This document shows, one piece after another, positions 10,254 through 20,190 of a DNA stretch of 36,006 bases. This DNA is from Chara braunii (lineage: Eukaryota; Streptophyta; Charophyceae; Charales; Characeae). Position 1 is the first letter of the stretch; every line of letters starts with the position of its first letter. Position numbers and translations under genes: made by a program. Under the pieces are notes generated by a model, which worked only from the letters and a program-made list of their open reading frames with translations, searched no databases and was not told the DNA's origin. The DNA lies in contig BFEA01000026.1 of the NCBI GenBank assembly GCA_003427395.1, positions 3,742,834-3,778,839 of the forward strand, written 5' to 3'.

Positions 10254-10352
10254 GTCCTTCGGGACATCCGTTAAAATTGGAACGATGCGCAGAAGATTAG
10301 CATGGCCCCTGCGCAAGGATGACACACATAAATCGAGAAACCATCCAAATTT
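10254..10352 (+). pseudogene. U6: U6 snRNA-like sequence, altered ACAGAGA box
   Basis: U6 snRNA is the catalytic RNA of the spliceosome. The sequence has the 5' hairpin GTCC-TTCG-GGAC, ACATCCG, AAAATTGGAACGAT, AAGATTAGCATGGCCCC with the AGC triad, TGCGCAAGGATGACAC (internal stem-loop), and a plant-type 3' end AAATCGAGAAA..CCAAATTT. The 5' splice-site-pairing ACAGAGA box reads GCGCAGA. No run of four or more T follows the 3' end; an A-rich tract (10359-10375) follows instead. I see no TATA box at the usual distance upstream, only T-rich sequence. These points favour a retroposed or dead copy over an active gene. A variant functional U6 is less likely. Confidence 0.85.
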
Positions 10353-10375
10353 ACCACCAAAAAAAAATAAAAAAT

Positions 10376-11390
10376 TGTTGTAGTGCCTTGCCAGCTAGGC
10401 AGGGCAGATTCCACGTTCTGAGAAGCAGAACTGGGTGAAGGCAAACTCACAAGAGGAGAGGGGGGAAGGATGAAGCGTGACGCCGGTGCCATAGCGCTCT
10501 GCTCTCGTGATGCGCTAGCTGAACGTGTTAGGGTTACGTAGTGCATGGGGCTTACCCGCCGTACCCCGGAGAGTTAAGCGCAGGGAGGTGGCTCTTTCAG
10601 TTGTCGGCTACATGACAGTCGAGTATGGGGGCAGCGAGCTCGTCCTGAGGGTCACGGAGGAAGGGAGAAGTATTGCATCACGGTGAACATCTGTTTGGAA
10701 TATAGTCTGAACATTCAAGAAGATTCAAGAAGATCAAGAACATTCAAGAATATTCAAGAACAATTTAAAGTCAAAGAACGCTGTGGAGCAGCGTCCTTCC
10801 CATGTAGCATGCCATACCAATATGAGGAGTGATACCATCCCCTTCGAAGCTTAGGTAGGCTGAGCTCTTTGGAAGGGAGAACTTCGAACCGTAGGCAATA
10901 GTCAGGTGAACACACTCGTTACGTCAAGACGTAGGAGTGAAAAAGTTTCTCACTGAGCTGCATATCACTTTGTTGCAAGACACCCTGCGGCCTAGACCAG
11001 CTTGCCTGGAGAGCTTTGGGAGAGACGAGGACGGGTGAGGAATCTTGGATGCACGGAGTGCAGACAAAGTGGTTTTGCGCAGTCGAGGAGATAGCATTTG
11101 GCCACAGTGGAGCGTTGCTTTCACGGACGGGTCTGTGCAGTCCAGTTGGGAAGAGAGGTGAACAGCGGACAGCAGGGCAGCGAGTATGGAGCAGCAGTAT
11201 AGAACAGCAGACAACGGGGCACCGAGTAAGGAGCAGCAGCTCTCCAATACACAAGGAACCTGGAGGAGATTTCGGTGGATTGTGCAAACGGACAGTGGAC
11301 AACACGGCAGCATATGGAGCAGCGAATATCTATGCAGTCGAGCAACAGCCTGGAAAAGGAGTCGTTATGGAGAGAAGTTGGAGAACCCTT
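10376..11390. other. No supported gene; short ATTCAAGAA repeats
   Basis: At 10711-10765 a degenerate ATTCAAGAA motif is repeated about five times. At 11160-11240 GAGCAGCAG/GAACAGCAGACA phrases recur. Overlapping frames on both strands (10919-11313 minus, 11016 onward plus) have no recognisable motif. Confidence 0.45.
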
Positions 11391-11392
11391 CA

Positions 11393-11415
11393 CACACACA
11401 CACACACACACACAC

Positions 11416-11485
<70 letters not shown>
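11393..11485. repeat. (CA)n then (GA)n microsatellite
   Basis: CA to about 11418, then GA running into the assembly gap. Confidence 0.95.
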
Positions 11486-11715
11486 NNNNNNNNNNNNNNN
11501 NNNNNNNNNNNNNNNNNNNNNNNNNNNNNNNNNNNNNNNNNNNNNNNNNNNNNNNNNNNNNNNNNNNNNNNNNNNNNNNNNNNNNNNNNNNNNNNNNNNN
11601 NNNNNNNNNNNNNNNNNNNNNNNNNNNNNNNNNNNNNNNNNNNNNNNNNNNNNNNNNNNNNNNNNNNNNNNNNNNNNNNNNNNNNNNNNNNNNNNNNNNN
11701 NNNNNNNNNNNNNNN
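11486..11715. other. Assembly gap of 230 Ns
   Basis: Both edges are (GA)n, so the gap is a failure to cross the microsatellite. The real length is unknown. Confidence 0.98.
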
Positions 11716-11791
<76 letters not shown>

Positions 11792-11947
11792 ATTTAGAGC
11801 AGGGTAGAATCGCTTACATTAGAGCTTTTGTCTCGTAGACTTGTAGAATGTGAGATAGCTTACAAGTCTTAGATCAATGAATAAGTTTAAATGTCCAAAG
11901 AAAATAATGAATAATTAGGGTGTACAGCTGGCTTGGTCATAACACTA

Positions 11948-11999
<52 letters not shown>

Positions 12000-12153
12000 A
12001 TTTAGAGCAGGGTAGAAGCCCTTACATTAGAGTTTTTGTCTCGTAGACTTGTAGAATGTGAGATAGCTTAGAAGTCTTAGATCAATGAATGAGTTTAAAA
12101 GTTCAAAGAAAATAATGAATAATTAGGGTGTACAACTGGCTTGGTCATAACAC

Positions 12154-12213
<60 letters not shown>

Positions 12214-12775
12214 AGGGTAGAAGCGCTTGGATTAGGGGTAGATCCCACTTCTTTCCATTTTGGTAAGAACGTAAAAGTGCCACGAAAGGTGGAGGCGCAG
12301 CGCACGGAACGTGATAGAAAAACGTGATCCCACATGCCCTACTTCTGCGTGACTTTTCCTAACGGAGCGGCACTATCTTGTGGCGCCTCGAGGATCCAAC
12401 GGCCTGCACATCAGGGGGCAAAAAAAGGAAGAAAAAAACAAGGGCTCCTTCTTTCACGGTGCAGGTACGGGGGTGGCTTCTTTTGATTTTTGAAAGAACT
12501 ACGGGTCCTCAAATCACGGTCGCACTGCCACGTACTAGGCTGTTTCCACTTCTTCGAAAAAATAGGGCCACCTCCGGCTCTCGTGGAAAGATGTGGGATC
12601 CCAAAATTTATCAAAAAGTGCCTCGCCTATAAGAAGTGGGATGAGGCCCTTATATCTGTTGTTTCTGTCGCATGTAGAATATGAGATCGCGTAGACAAGC
12701 TATGAATGAGTGCAAAATTAAAAGAAAATGTTACGACGTAAGACTGGCTGAGGGGAGAGAGAGAGAGAGATGATA
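11716..12775 (+). repeat. Tandem repeat of about 205 bp led by (GA)n
   Basis: Each unit is a GA run followed by CATTTAGAGCAGGGTAGAA, CTTACATTAGAG, TTGTCTCGTAGACTTG, GAATGTGAGATAGCTTA, AATAATGAATAATTAGGG and TGGCTTGGTCATAACACTAG. Copies start near 11716, 11949 and 12155. The third is broken after AGCAGGGTAGAAGCGCTT. A diverged fourth copy (CATGTAGAATATGAGATCGC ... GACTGGCTGAGGG, then GA) occupies about 12660-12770, after 450 bases of other sequence. The repeat may extend into the N gap. Confidence 0.75.
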
Positions 12776-13642
12776 TCACACTGCAAATACAAACTGAAGA
12801 TGCGAGCCTTTACTTCTCACAGTTCACGTCGAACAGTTCATGGCATGCTGTCATCCTGACCACGATCATCCTTCTGCCTCACTGCTCAGATGATCATCAC
12901 AGCCATCATCCTGATCAAATAGAAGTCCTAACCAGTCTATGCCGCCAATTCATTCCGCTAACCCTCCTCGTCCTCGTCGTTGGCAGCCCAGATAAAGTTT
13001 GTAGGTCATATTCCTCCCCTCATTTCCTTTGTCCGCCTTCTCTCGACAAACTCCACTGTCCACTGTCCAAATTTCTCAATTGTCCCTGTCGATACCTGCC
13101 TACTGCCAGTCCGTCCAATTTTCGGGTTTTTAAGTTGATGTGATTCCAGGTCCATCGAGCATAGATGATGTTTGAGTCCATTCCCTTTATATTGATCCAT
13201 CATATGTTCATCTGTTGGAATCCCATGCATGTCGGTACCTCTCTTTCCGTGAAGCCGAAATTGCAGTTTCAGCGGTTTGGTTCCTTTGAAGTTTTATGTC
13301 ATGTCTGTCCGTGACCCTGAATTTGTTCGTTATTTGATATAAGTTGATAACCTGGTATTTTGCAATTCCGTGTCTGGACATTTGCCTAGTTTAGATGAAA
13401 TTTCTGAATCTTTTAATTCCGTTCTTACTTTCTCCCTCCAGAAAATGTCTCAAAAACAATCGAAGGCTACATGTAATATCCTTTGGATATTGGAGTTGCT
13501 GCAGTTCTTGTATCATGAGTGTGGGGACATCTGAAAGGTCAGTCTCAGCGTAAGTGTTGGCAGTTATACGGTGAATTATTCCAATTATCGTGAGTATCTT
13601 TGTGCTAGCAGAACCCAGGCTCCCAAAATGACGCCATGTTCG

Positions 13643-13723
<81 letters not shown>

Positions 13724-14475
13724 ATTTAACCGCACGTGGAGTGCAAGCTCATTTTTCAATGTGTGTGTGCATTCCAGGAGGGGTTCTGTGTCGCACTTTC
13801 TAACCGTTGTCTCCACATACTTCCATTCAGTGTTGTTTGTATCCGAGGTATGATAGCACTTAGAGAACGCATTTATAATTTCAAGTGCCTTCTGTGTATA
13901 CTTCGTTTCCGTGATTACAACCAACATGACATCATCCACAAACCGCATGCCCTGAACGAATCTCACGTCAATCCCTAGTGATGTTATATTAAATATTTGT
14001 CATATGCACACACAAGGTTTGCAGTGAGAGGGCTTGATCCCTTGCGCATTGGTACGCCTTTGGTCTGTCTCTGTAATCTATTCTGCACTTTGAAAAAAGC
14101 ATGTTTTATGTCGTAGTACAGTAATATGTCAGTGCTTCTATCTTAATTGTTTTTCATCCAAACGTTCCACATGCCTTCCCAAAGTCTATGAACTTCCCAT
14201 GCACCTTGTAGCATAAATGTGACTTTTTTCTTTCTTTCATTTTTTATATCAGCCATTGCATGGCTTGAAGGATATGTGTGTGATCCAAGCTTAAAAACAT
14301 ATCCTTCACATCATACGATATGAGCACAATATTTCTGCATTTTCTTGGTACAATTTAACTGCCAACTTGTTATATTTTTTTAATTTCGGTAGTAGCTGGT
14401 TGGTTCCGTGCAAAGTAAACCCAAGTTGCAGTTTACATGACAGAAGGTTAATTGATCTTGACAGTACCTTGGATG
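12769..14475 (-). pseudogene. Penelope-like reverse transcriptase, palm, thumb and 3' end, decayed
   Basis: Read on the minus strand. Palm motif A (ISYDVKDMF) lies at about 14295-14320. Motif B (QTKGVPMRKGSSPLTANLV) lies at 14012-14065. The catalytic motif C (RFVDDVMLVV, with the Asp pair) lies at 13919-13948. These are the successive RT core motifs in the right order and spacing. A thumb-like region follows (KILTIIGIIHRITANTY, then ELQQLQYPKDI), which fits Penelope-like RTs better than LTR or LINE RTs. Frames change between motifs and stops occur, so it is dead. A CA/GT microsatellite of about 80 bases lies inside the thumb. The last 850 bases match 30786-31640 in the same orientation, and both copies end at the same sequence (TGATATCACACTGC). 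The finger region is missing; an N-terminal RT piece lies on the same strand at 24.3-25.5 kb. The family call is less certain than the RT call. Confidence 0.72.
13640..13720. repeat. (CG)n/(CA)n microsatellite inside the RT frame
   Basis: CG x5 followed by about 35 CA units. On the minus strand the frame is open through it as Val-Cys repeats, joining RT motif C to the thumb. The other copy of this element also has a CA microsatellite at the equivalent position (31630 onward). Confidence 0.9.
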
Positions 14476-14928
14476 CGGTGTCAGACGGCGCGGTGTCCCA
14501 GCCCTCCGCAGTGTACCAGGTATACCTCACCTTTTGCTCTCAGCAGCGTGCGAAACCCGTCCTTTGCGCAGCCTGTTCTTGGCCTGAGTGCGGCTGGTGC
14601 TTCCGCTGGCAAAAGAAGTGGGTGCGCCACCGGACTTTCCTTTGGTCCACGCCGGCTCGGCGCCCTACTGTACAACAGAGCCCTACCGGCCTGTAGCCCT
14701 GGTAGCTGTCGGGCTCATCCAGAGACGCGAAGGTGGAGGGTCCGGTGTGAAATTTTGTGTTGCGCGCCAAGTCTCTCCTGACTGAGTTATGGGATACATA
14801 CAGTATAGCAGTCACAATCGGAAAGAAAAGGGAAAAGGAGAAGAAAATAAGAAAAGGAAAAGAAATAGTGATGTTTCAGATTGTGGTTTCTGCTTAATTG
14901 GAAAGGTCTGAAATGACTGCGGCGTTAC

Positions 14929-14929
<1 letters not shown>
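14476..14929. other. GC-rich stretch then purine-rich stretch; no supported gene
   Basis: 14476-14780 is GC-rich and unlike the RT remnant to its left. 14818-14860 is a run of AAAAGG/AAGAAA purines. Frames on both strands lack motifs. Confidence 0.4.

Positions 14930-14982
<53 letters not shown>
14930..14982 (-). repeat. Poly-T tract of 53 bases, a possible retroposon tail
   Basis: An uninterrupted T run. Read on the minus strand it would be the poly-A tail of a retroposed transcript occupying roughly 14983-15400, which ends ...GGGGGAACAAAGTC before the tail. I could not find a target-site duplication, so the source is unproven. Confidence 0.5.
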
Positions 14983-14983
<1 letters not shown>

Positions 14984-15720
14984 ACTTTGTTCCCCCTTTG
15001 TCTATTTGCGGGGGAACGAACGGTTTGTTTTTTAAATCCTATTTTTGAGTAAGCGACCTAGGCTGGCCTGGCCTTCCACGCTGCGCTTACTGCAAGCATG
15101 ACCTGCTAAATGCCACGCTGTTTGTCCCCAAAATGGGAGCACCCACGGCCGCGTTGGTAGGAAGCTCATCACCCCCGCAGAAGGTCATGAGCCCCCTCCT
15201 TGCCATTGGACACAGGTAACCGTTAGGAGTAGTCCGATGGCTCTCCTTTGACGGGAGGGGGAAACCAGTCGGTATCCTGTTATGGGACCACAGCGCGCCG
15301 AGCCCACAGGCACTTCACGCCGAGTTGAAAAGACTGGGGATCGATCTTCAAGGGTTTCGCTCATGTCATGACTGTTGAGATCAGGTCACGTTTTAGTAAC
15401 TCCTCTACATAAATCTTTTTGAATTCTTTGAACACTGAAAAACAAATTTTGAAGGTTACTTATGCTCCTCATTTAGAACACAGGGATCGCGGTGCATAGC
15501 AATCTTATAAAAAGAGTTGTCATGCAGTTTGTTATTAGCCAATCCGTGTGTGGTCGTGGAAGCTCTTGTTGTCTGCAAGTTGAGATAGCCATTTTGGGAG
15601 GTGAGGCACTGAGACCAAGACTGTCTGGACTCTGTTGTCTAGTGTTAAGAGCGTACTGTGTGAGTACATAGGCTACTGCCAGGCCGAGGCTACTCCAAGG
15701 TGTGTGATAATGGCGTGCTG
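14983..15720. other. No supported gene; possible retroposed body
   Basis: 14983-15400 is GC-richer than its surroundings and may be the body of a minus-strand retrocopy tailed by the T tract. From 15400 the sequence becomes AT-rich. No domain, RNA gene or repeat was recognised. Confidence 0.35.
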
Positions 15721-15760
15721 AAGGGGGTTACAGGGCTACAAACCCGACTGCTGGAGGCTC

Positions 15761-16030
15761 ATGACCCGCTGGGCATTAGCATCTGGGGAAGGCCCCTGGA
15801 TCACTACTATTTTGAACTTCGATGGCGACGACGAAGCGACATTGCTAATTAACATTGAAGGAGGAAAAGTGGAAGAAATGAGGTCGGATCTGAAATTGCA
15901 GGCCGCTATAACAGAGGCCAAGCATAGGGCTGAGAGGAGGCTTAGACGGGACCATGTTGCCTTCAAGATCGAGGTCACTATCACCTACCACGAAACAGAG
16001 ACTTCAACAGTGACCACTGAAAGGGAATAA
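15761..16030 (+). CDS. Unrecognised 89-codon open frame, coding-like
   Basis: An ATG at 15761 follows a frame open from 15722 and runs to a TAA at 16028. The product has an acidic hydrophobic N-terminal half (ILNFDGDDEATLLINIEGG), a basic helix-like centre (ITEAKHRAERRLRRD) and a Thr/Glu-rich end. After the stop the same frame stays open for about 40 more codons, which would suit a decayed longer gene. No family is recognised, and no splice or promoter signal was identified. Confidence 0.3.
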   Translation: MTRWALASGEGPWITTILNFDGDDEATLLINIEGGKVEEMRSDLKLQAAITEAKHRAERRLRRDHVAFKIEVTITYHETETSTVTTERE

Positions 16031-17197
16031 AGAGACGCGATGACTTTGTCCTGGCATGGGCTGGAGCAGTGGCGAAGAGACCACCCTCCCATGGGGCCAA
16101 GGGAGTCGGTGGAAAATATCCCGGAGGCCAGCTCGAGGGAGCAGAAGGGCTAAGTCCGCAAAGTCAGTTGCGGACAAAAAGGGGGCGACAACTACTTTCT
16201 GGGGAGAGACCGGGTTAACGGGACACGACGGATGTTACTTACCTGGTGCATATGTCATGCGTTGGCGATCATCTCACATCTTGCCTCCGCCATAGTCATA
16301 ACATGTTCACTTGCGCATGGGACTGTTGTTATCACCATAGTTTTTCAGAACGAGCGGGCGAGGACTCTGCGCGCACTCTGCGCAATCTATGTGTGATCAG
16401 TGTAACACTGTATTAGTCATTGCATGCGATGAAAATAGTACGTGAAGAGAGACCAGTGAAAAGGTGTGCGTGAGCATGTGGTACGCACAAAAGAAAGAAG
16501 TGAGAACTCCGTGAAAGCATTACTTATAAGCTCACTGTTGATGCCAATTTTCACCCCACATTGTTTGTGTCACTAGCTTCAGGCGTGTTGCTCATGTTAT
16601 CCTTCATCTTTGATGTGTGGATAATCGAGAGGGGATGTGCGGATTACATACAACAGTACACAAGAACGGGGAAGGTTGGACTCCGTGTGTGATTATGGCT
16701 CAAGGGAAGCGTGCTTACGTTCTGAGGAAGATGTCTCGCTGTCATGATCTTCATCCTAGACAGTAAAAGAAGTTCGGAGTTGTACGGTGCGCGCACATAA
16801 TTAGAATGCGGTGGGTAACATCATTACCCTGACATAGTTTTCGTCATGTGTTGTGAGTGGGAAACGTCTTGTACGGTTACAAATGAGCAACGTGAGATAT
16901 GTGTGCTGATGCTCGAAGGTCGGTTCTCTGACACTGGTTGTCAAAGAGCATGCTACTTGAGGTTGACGTCGGCTACTTTCGTTCGGCCTACGCTCCCGCT
17001 CCACTAGCTCGACCTCAGTTGTGGCGAGACAAGAGCGAGCTAACAATAGAAGTACTTTCAACATGCATTGGTGGAAGGGGAAGCCGACTTCCGTCTCTTG
17101 CAGTTCTATGAGTGAATGCTCAGTCGACCTTCCCCACAATAACTCCCTGTCTGTTGCATTGTGCACGCATCATGGCTAGTGTCAGATAATGCACTTA
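16031..17197. other. No supported gene
   Basis: Mixed AT-rich sequence leading into the tandem array. A 121-codon minus-strand frame (17166-16801) starts with ATG but shows no recognisable motif; I treat it as probably chance. Confidence 0.45.
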
Positions 17198-18124
17198 GCA
17201 GGAGATCCGTACTCTTTTTATAACGGTCGGATTAGAAGTTATTGATGACAGCACTTGAGGAATATGATAGCCAACTCGCGGAGATATTAAACGCTCTTTG
17301 CGCGATGTTAGTAACAGGACATTGCAAAGTGAAGTCAAATTTTATGGGCATAGGCCTCGTGCATGAGCATGGTTCTAGTGTTGTTAATTGTCTTACAGAC
17401 GGTCACCTGAAATTCAGTCTGATTGACTCTCTCGATTTGAAGTTTTCTTGTTGTGACCATTCTCAAGAGGTCATGAAGCGGTTTAAACTATTATTGAAAC
17501 TAGGCACATGAGTGAGAGAGTGATCAGACTGTTCATTCATATGATCATGGGGAACGGTTGTGATGTTGAATGGGCATTACAAGTCTAAGTCGGATGATGC
17601 AACGAGCAAGTGACCGGATAAGTAGAACTATCGGTCAAAAGTACTTTAGATACCAGCCTTCAGTTGTGGACCGACAGAGAGAGTCATGAAAACGTATCTT
17701 TGGTAACTGCTATGTACTTGAGTGATAACCAAATAAGTAAAGCACCGTTAAATCAACTTAAATGTGATCTTGGTCGACAATTATTCTCAATGGGCTACTT
17801 GACTTTCTTTTTGATTTTGTTCCTCGTTTGAGATGTTGATGGTGATAATGAGTTGCCCTTGATCGAGTTACTCTGATAAGGATTTTCCTACTCCTAGCCT
17901 CAAGTCAAATGTTTCACTTGTTTTGGCCATTTTTCAATGATCAACTTGACATGTCCGTGCCAACTAAAACCCGAGTCCGTAGGTCTTAAATGCTAACTTT
18001 ATCAAACATGTATGAGTGTTGGTGAAAACTAAAAAGTCAAGTAAACCAATTTGGAGAGTTCATTTGAATTGAGAATAAACCTTTTCTTTTTTTATCATTT
18101 TCTAAGCCACGGTTAATGAGGCAA
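17198..18124 (+). repeat. 2.25-kb tandem unit, copy 1 (5' part only)
   Basis: Begins GCAGGAGATCCGTACTC, matching the start of copy 3 (GCGGGAAATCCATACTC at 20191), and runs to GTTAATGAGGCAAA. It contains an 89-codon frame (17242-17511) that has a counterpart in copy 3. The second half of the unit is missing: copy 1 joins directly to the interior of copy 2 at a CAAA/AAATTTT microhomology. Confidence 0.9.
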
Positions 18125-20190
18125 ATTTTATGGGGATAGGCCTCGTGCGTGAGCATGGTTTTAGTGTTGTTAATTGTCTTACAGACGGTCACCTGAAATT
18201 CAGTCTGATAGACTCTCTCGATTTGAAGTTTTCTTGTTGTGACCATTCTCAAGAGGTTGTGAAGCGGTTTAAACTATTATTGAAACTAGGCACATGAGTG
18301 AGAGAGTGATCAGACTGTTCATTCATATGATCATGGGGAATGATTGTGATGGTGAATGGGCATTACAAGTCTAAGCTGGATGATGCAACGAGCAAGTGAC
18401 CGGATAAGTAGAACTATCAGTCAAAAGTACTTCAGATACCAACCTTCAGTTGAGGACCGACAGAGAGAGTCATGAAAACGTATCTTTGGTAACTTCTATG
18501 TACTTGAGTGATAACCAAATAAGTAAAGCACCATTAAATCAACTTAAATGTGATCTTGGTCGACAATTATTCCCAATGGGCTACTTGACTTTCTTGTTGA
18601 TTTTGTTCCTCGTTTGAGACGTTGATCGTGATAATGAGTTGCCCTTGATCGAGCTACTCAGATAAGGGTTTTCCTACTCCTAGCCTCAAGTCAAATGTTT
18701 CACTCGTTTTGGTCATTTTTCAATAACCAACTTGACATGTCCCTGCCAACTAAAGCCCGAGTCCGTAGGTCTTAAATGCTGACTAAGCTGACTTGATCAA
18801 ACATGTATGAGCGTTTGTGAAAACTAAAAAGTAAAGTAAACCAATTTGGAGAGTTCAGTTGAATTGAGAATAAACCTTTTTTTTTTTAATCATTTTCTAA
18901 GCCACAGTTAATGAGGCAAAAAAAATATGCTTTGAAAAATATCACCTACATACTAGCTAAGTTACCTAAGTATTTGTTTGGATGGTGATTAATGATCGAT
19001 AATTCTGATGTGCATTTTATTTGTAGTTTGTCCTAAACTATACCGTAAAGGGAAGTGAGTACGCGTGATGGTCATAAACGTGAGATCCAGAGTTGTACGT
19101 AGTACTATATTTGAGGATAGAGCTATGAGCATCGCGATCATGTAGTAATCAGGAGAACAATATTAAGGCGAGTATTTCTCATAGGGTAATTGGGACAGCC
19201 ACACTCTGATCAAGGTTGTATGCTGGGCTGACAACTTTCTGTTTTCCTTATTGTCGAACTGACACAGAGCTTAATCACAACCTATTCCACTGAGATACAA
19301 CTGAGTGACACTCTACATGAGACTTAGAACAGTGGTTCTCACTGTGTGCAGACTTGTTGAGAGGAGAAACCTTGNTAGTAGTACTAAGTCTATTTTGTGA
19401 ACTGCGCATATCACAAAANGACTGTGCAATATAGGAGNAAAGATTGANCCTAGTAACTCNGTGTGTTGTGAGTTAACAGTGACTATGACCCACAACATCC
19501 AAAGCTACACATGAATGGTGACTGATCCCGAACACCTACAACTGTATATGATCAAAAGTTATGATTGACGAACATTTAGCTCAACATACGAGTAAGAGTA
19601 GAGTCGAACAACATGCTGTGATGAGTGTTTACTATGCTTAGTCATGTTCGGTGTTTTACATGAGTGTAATATACACTCTGCGTGAAATCCATGCTTAAAA
19701 ACATGCTCCATTCTGTATATGGGCGGGAAGTTGGGATTGGTGATTCCCTCGCTCTGTACATGGTAGAGTGGATTCGGCAGCATCCTACCTTGAATGTGTA
19801 CTATGCAGTGTTCTTATTTCTTTGAAAAACTGTCAACTTAGTATTTCTCGTATGAACTAGTAGAGTTAGCGGTTAGCAGCCTTTGAGCAAAGGTTCATAA
19901 ATCGTTCCGAGCTGGACGAAAAAATAGAGACCCAACAACAAGCAATTTCATAACCAACCTTTTTACGGCGACTCGGAGTGCAAAATTATATAGAAAAGAA
20001 ATAATTATGTATTAGAAGGGCATCCTAAGTCTGTCTTGCACGCACTTCCGAGACAAGACAAGAGGGTAGGAAGACAAGGTCATTGAAGACATCTGGTTTT
20101 GTACGAAACAAATGAGGAAGAGGACACTTAAGTTAACCAACGAGACTGTTCACAAAGCTAGGAAGATAATTAATGATCAATAACGAGATA
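18122..20190 (+). repeat. 2.25-kb tandem unit, copy 2 (5' part missing)
   Basis: Starts inside the unit at AAATTTTATGGGGATAGG and continues to the unit end at TTAATGATCAATAACGAGATA. It aligns with copy 3 at a constant offset of about 2.2 kb with small indels. It holds five single Ns (19375, 19419, 19438, 19448, 19460). Confidence 0.92.

Noticed and set aside
11016-11838. Long open frames of 187-263 codons
   Set aside because: They cross the CA/GA repeats and the 230-N gap; the middle is undefined sequence.
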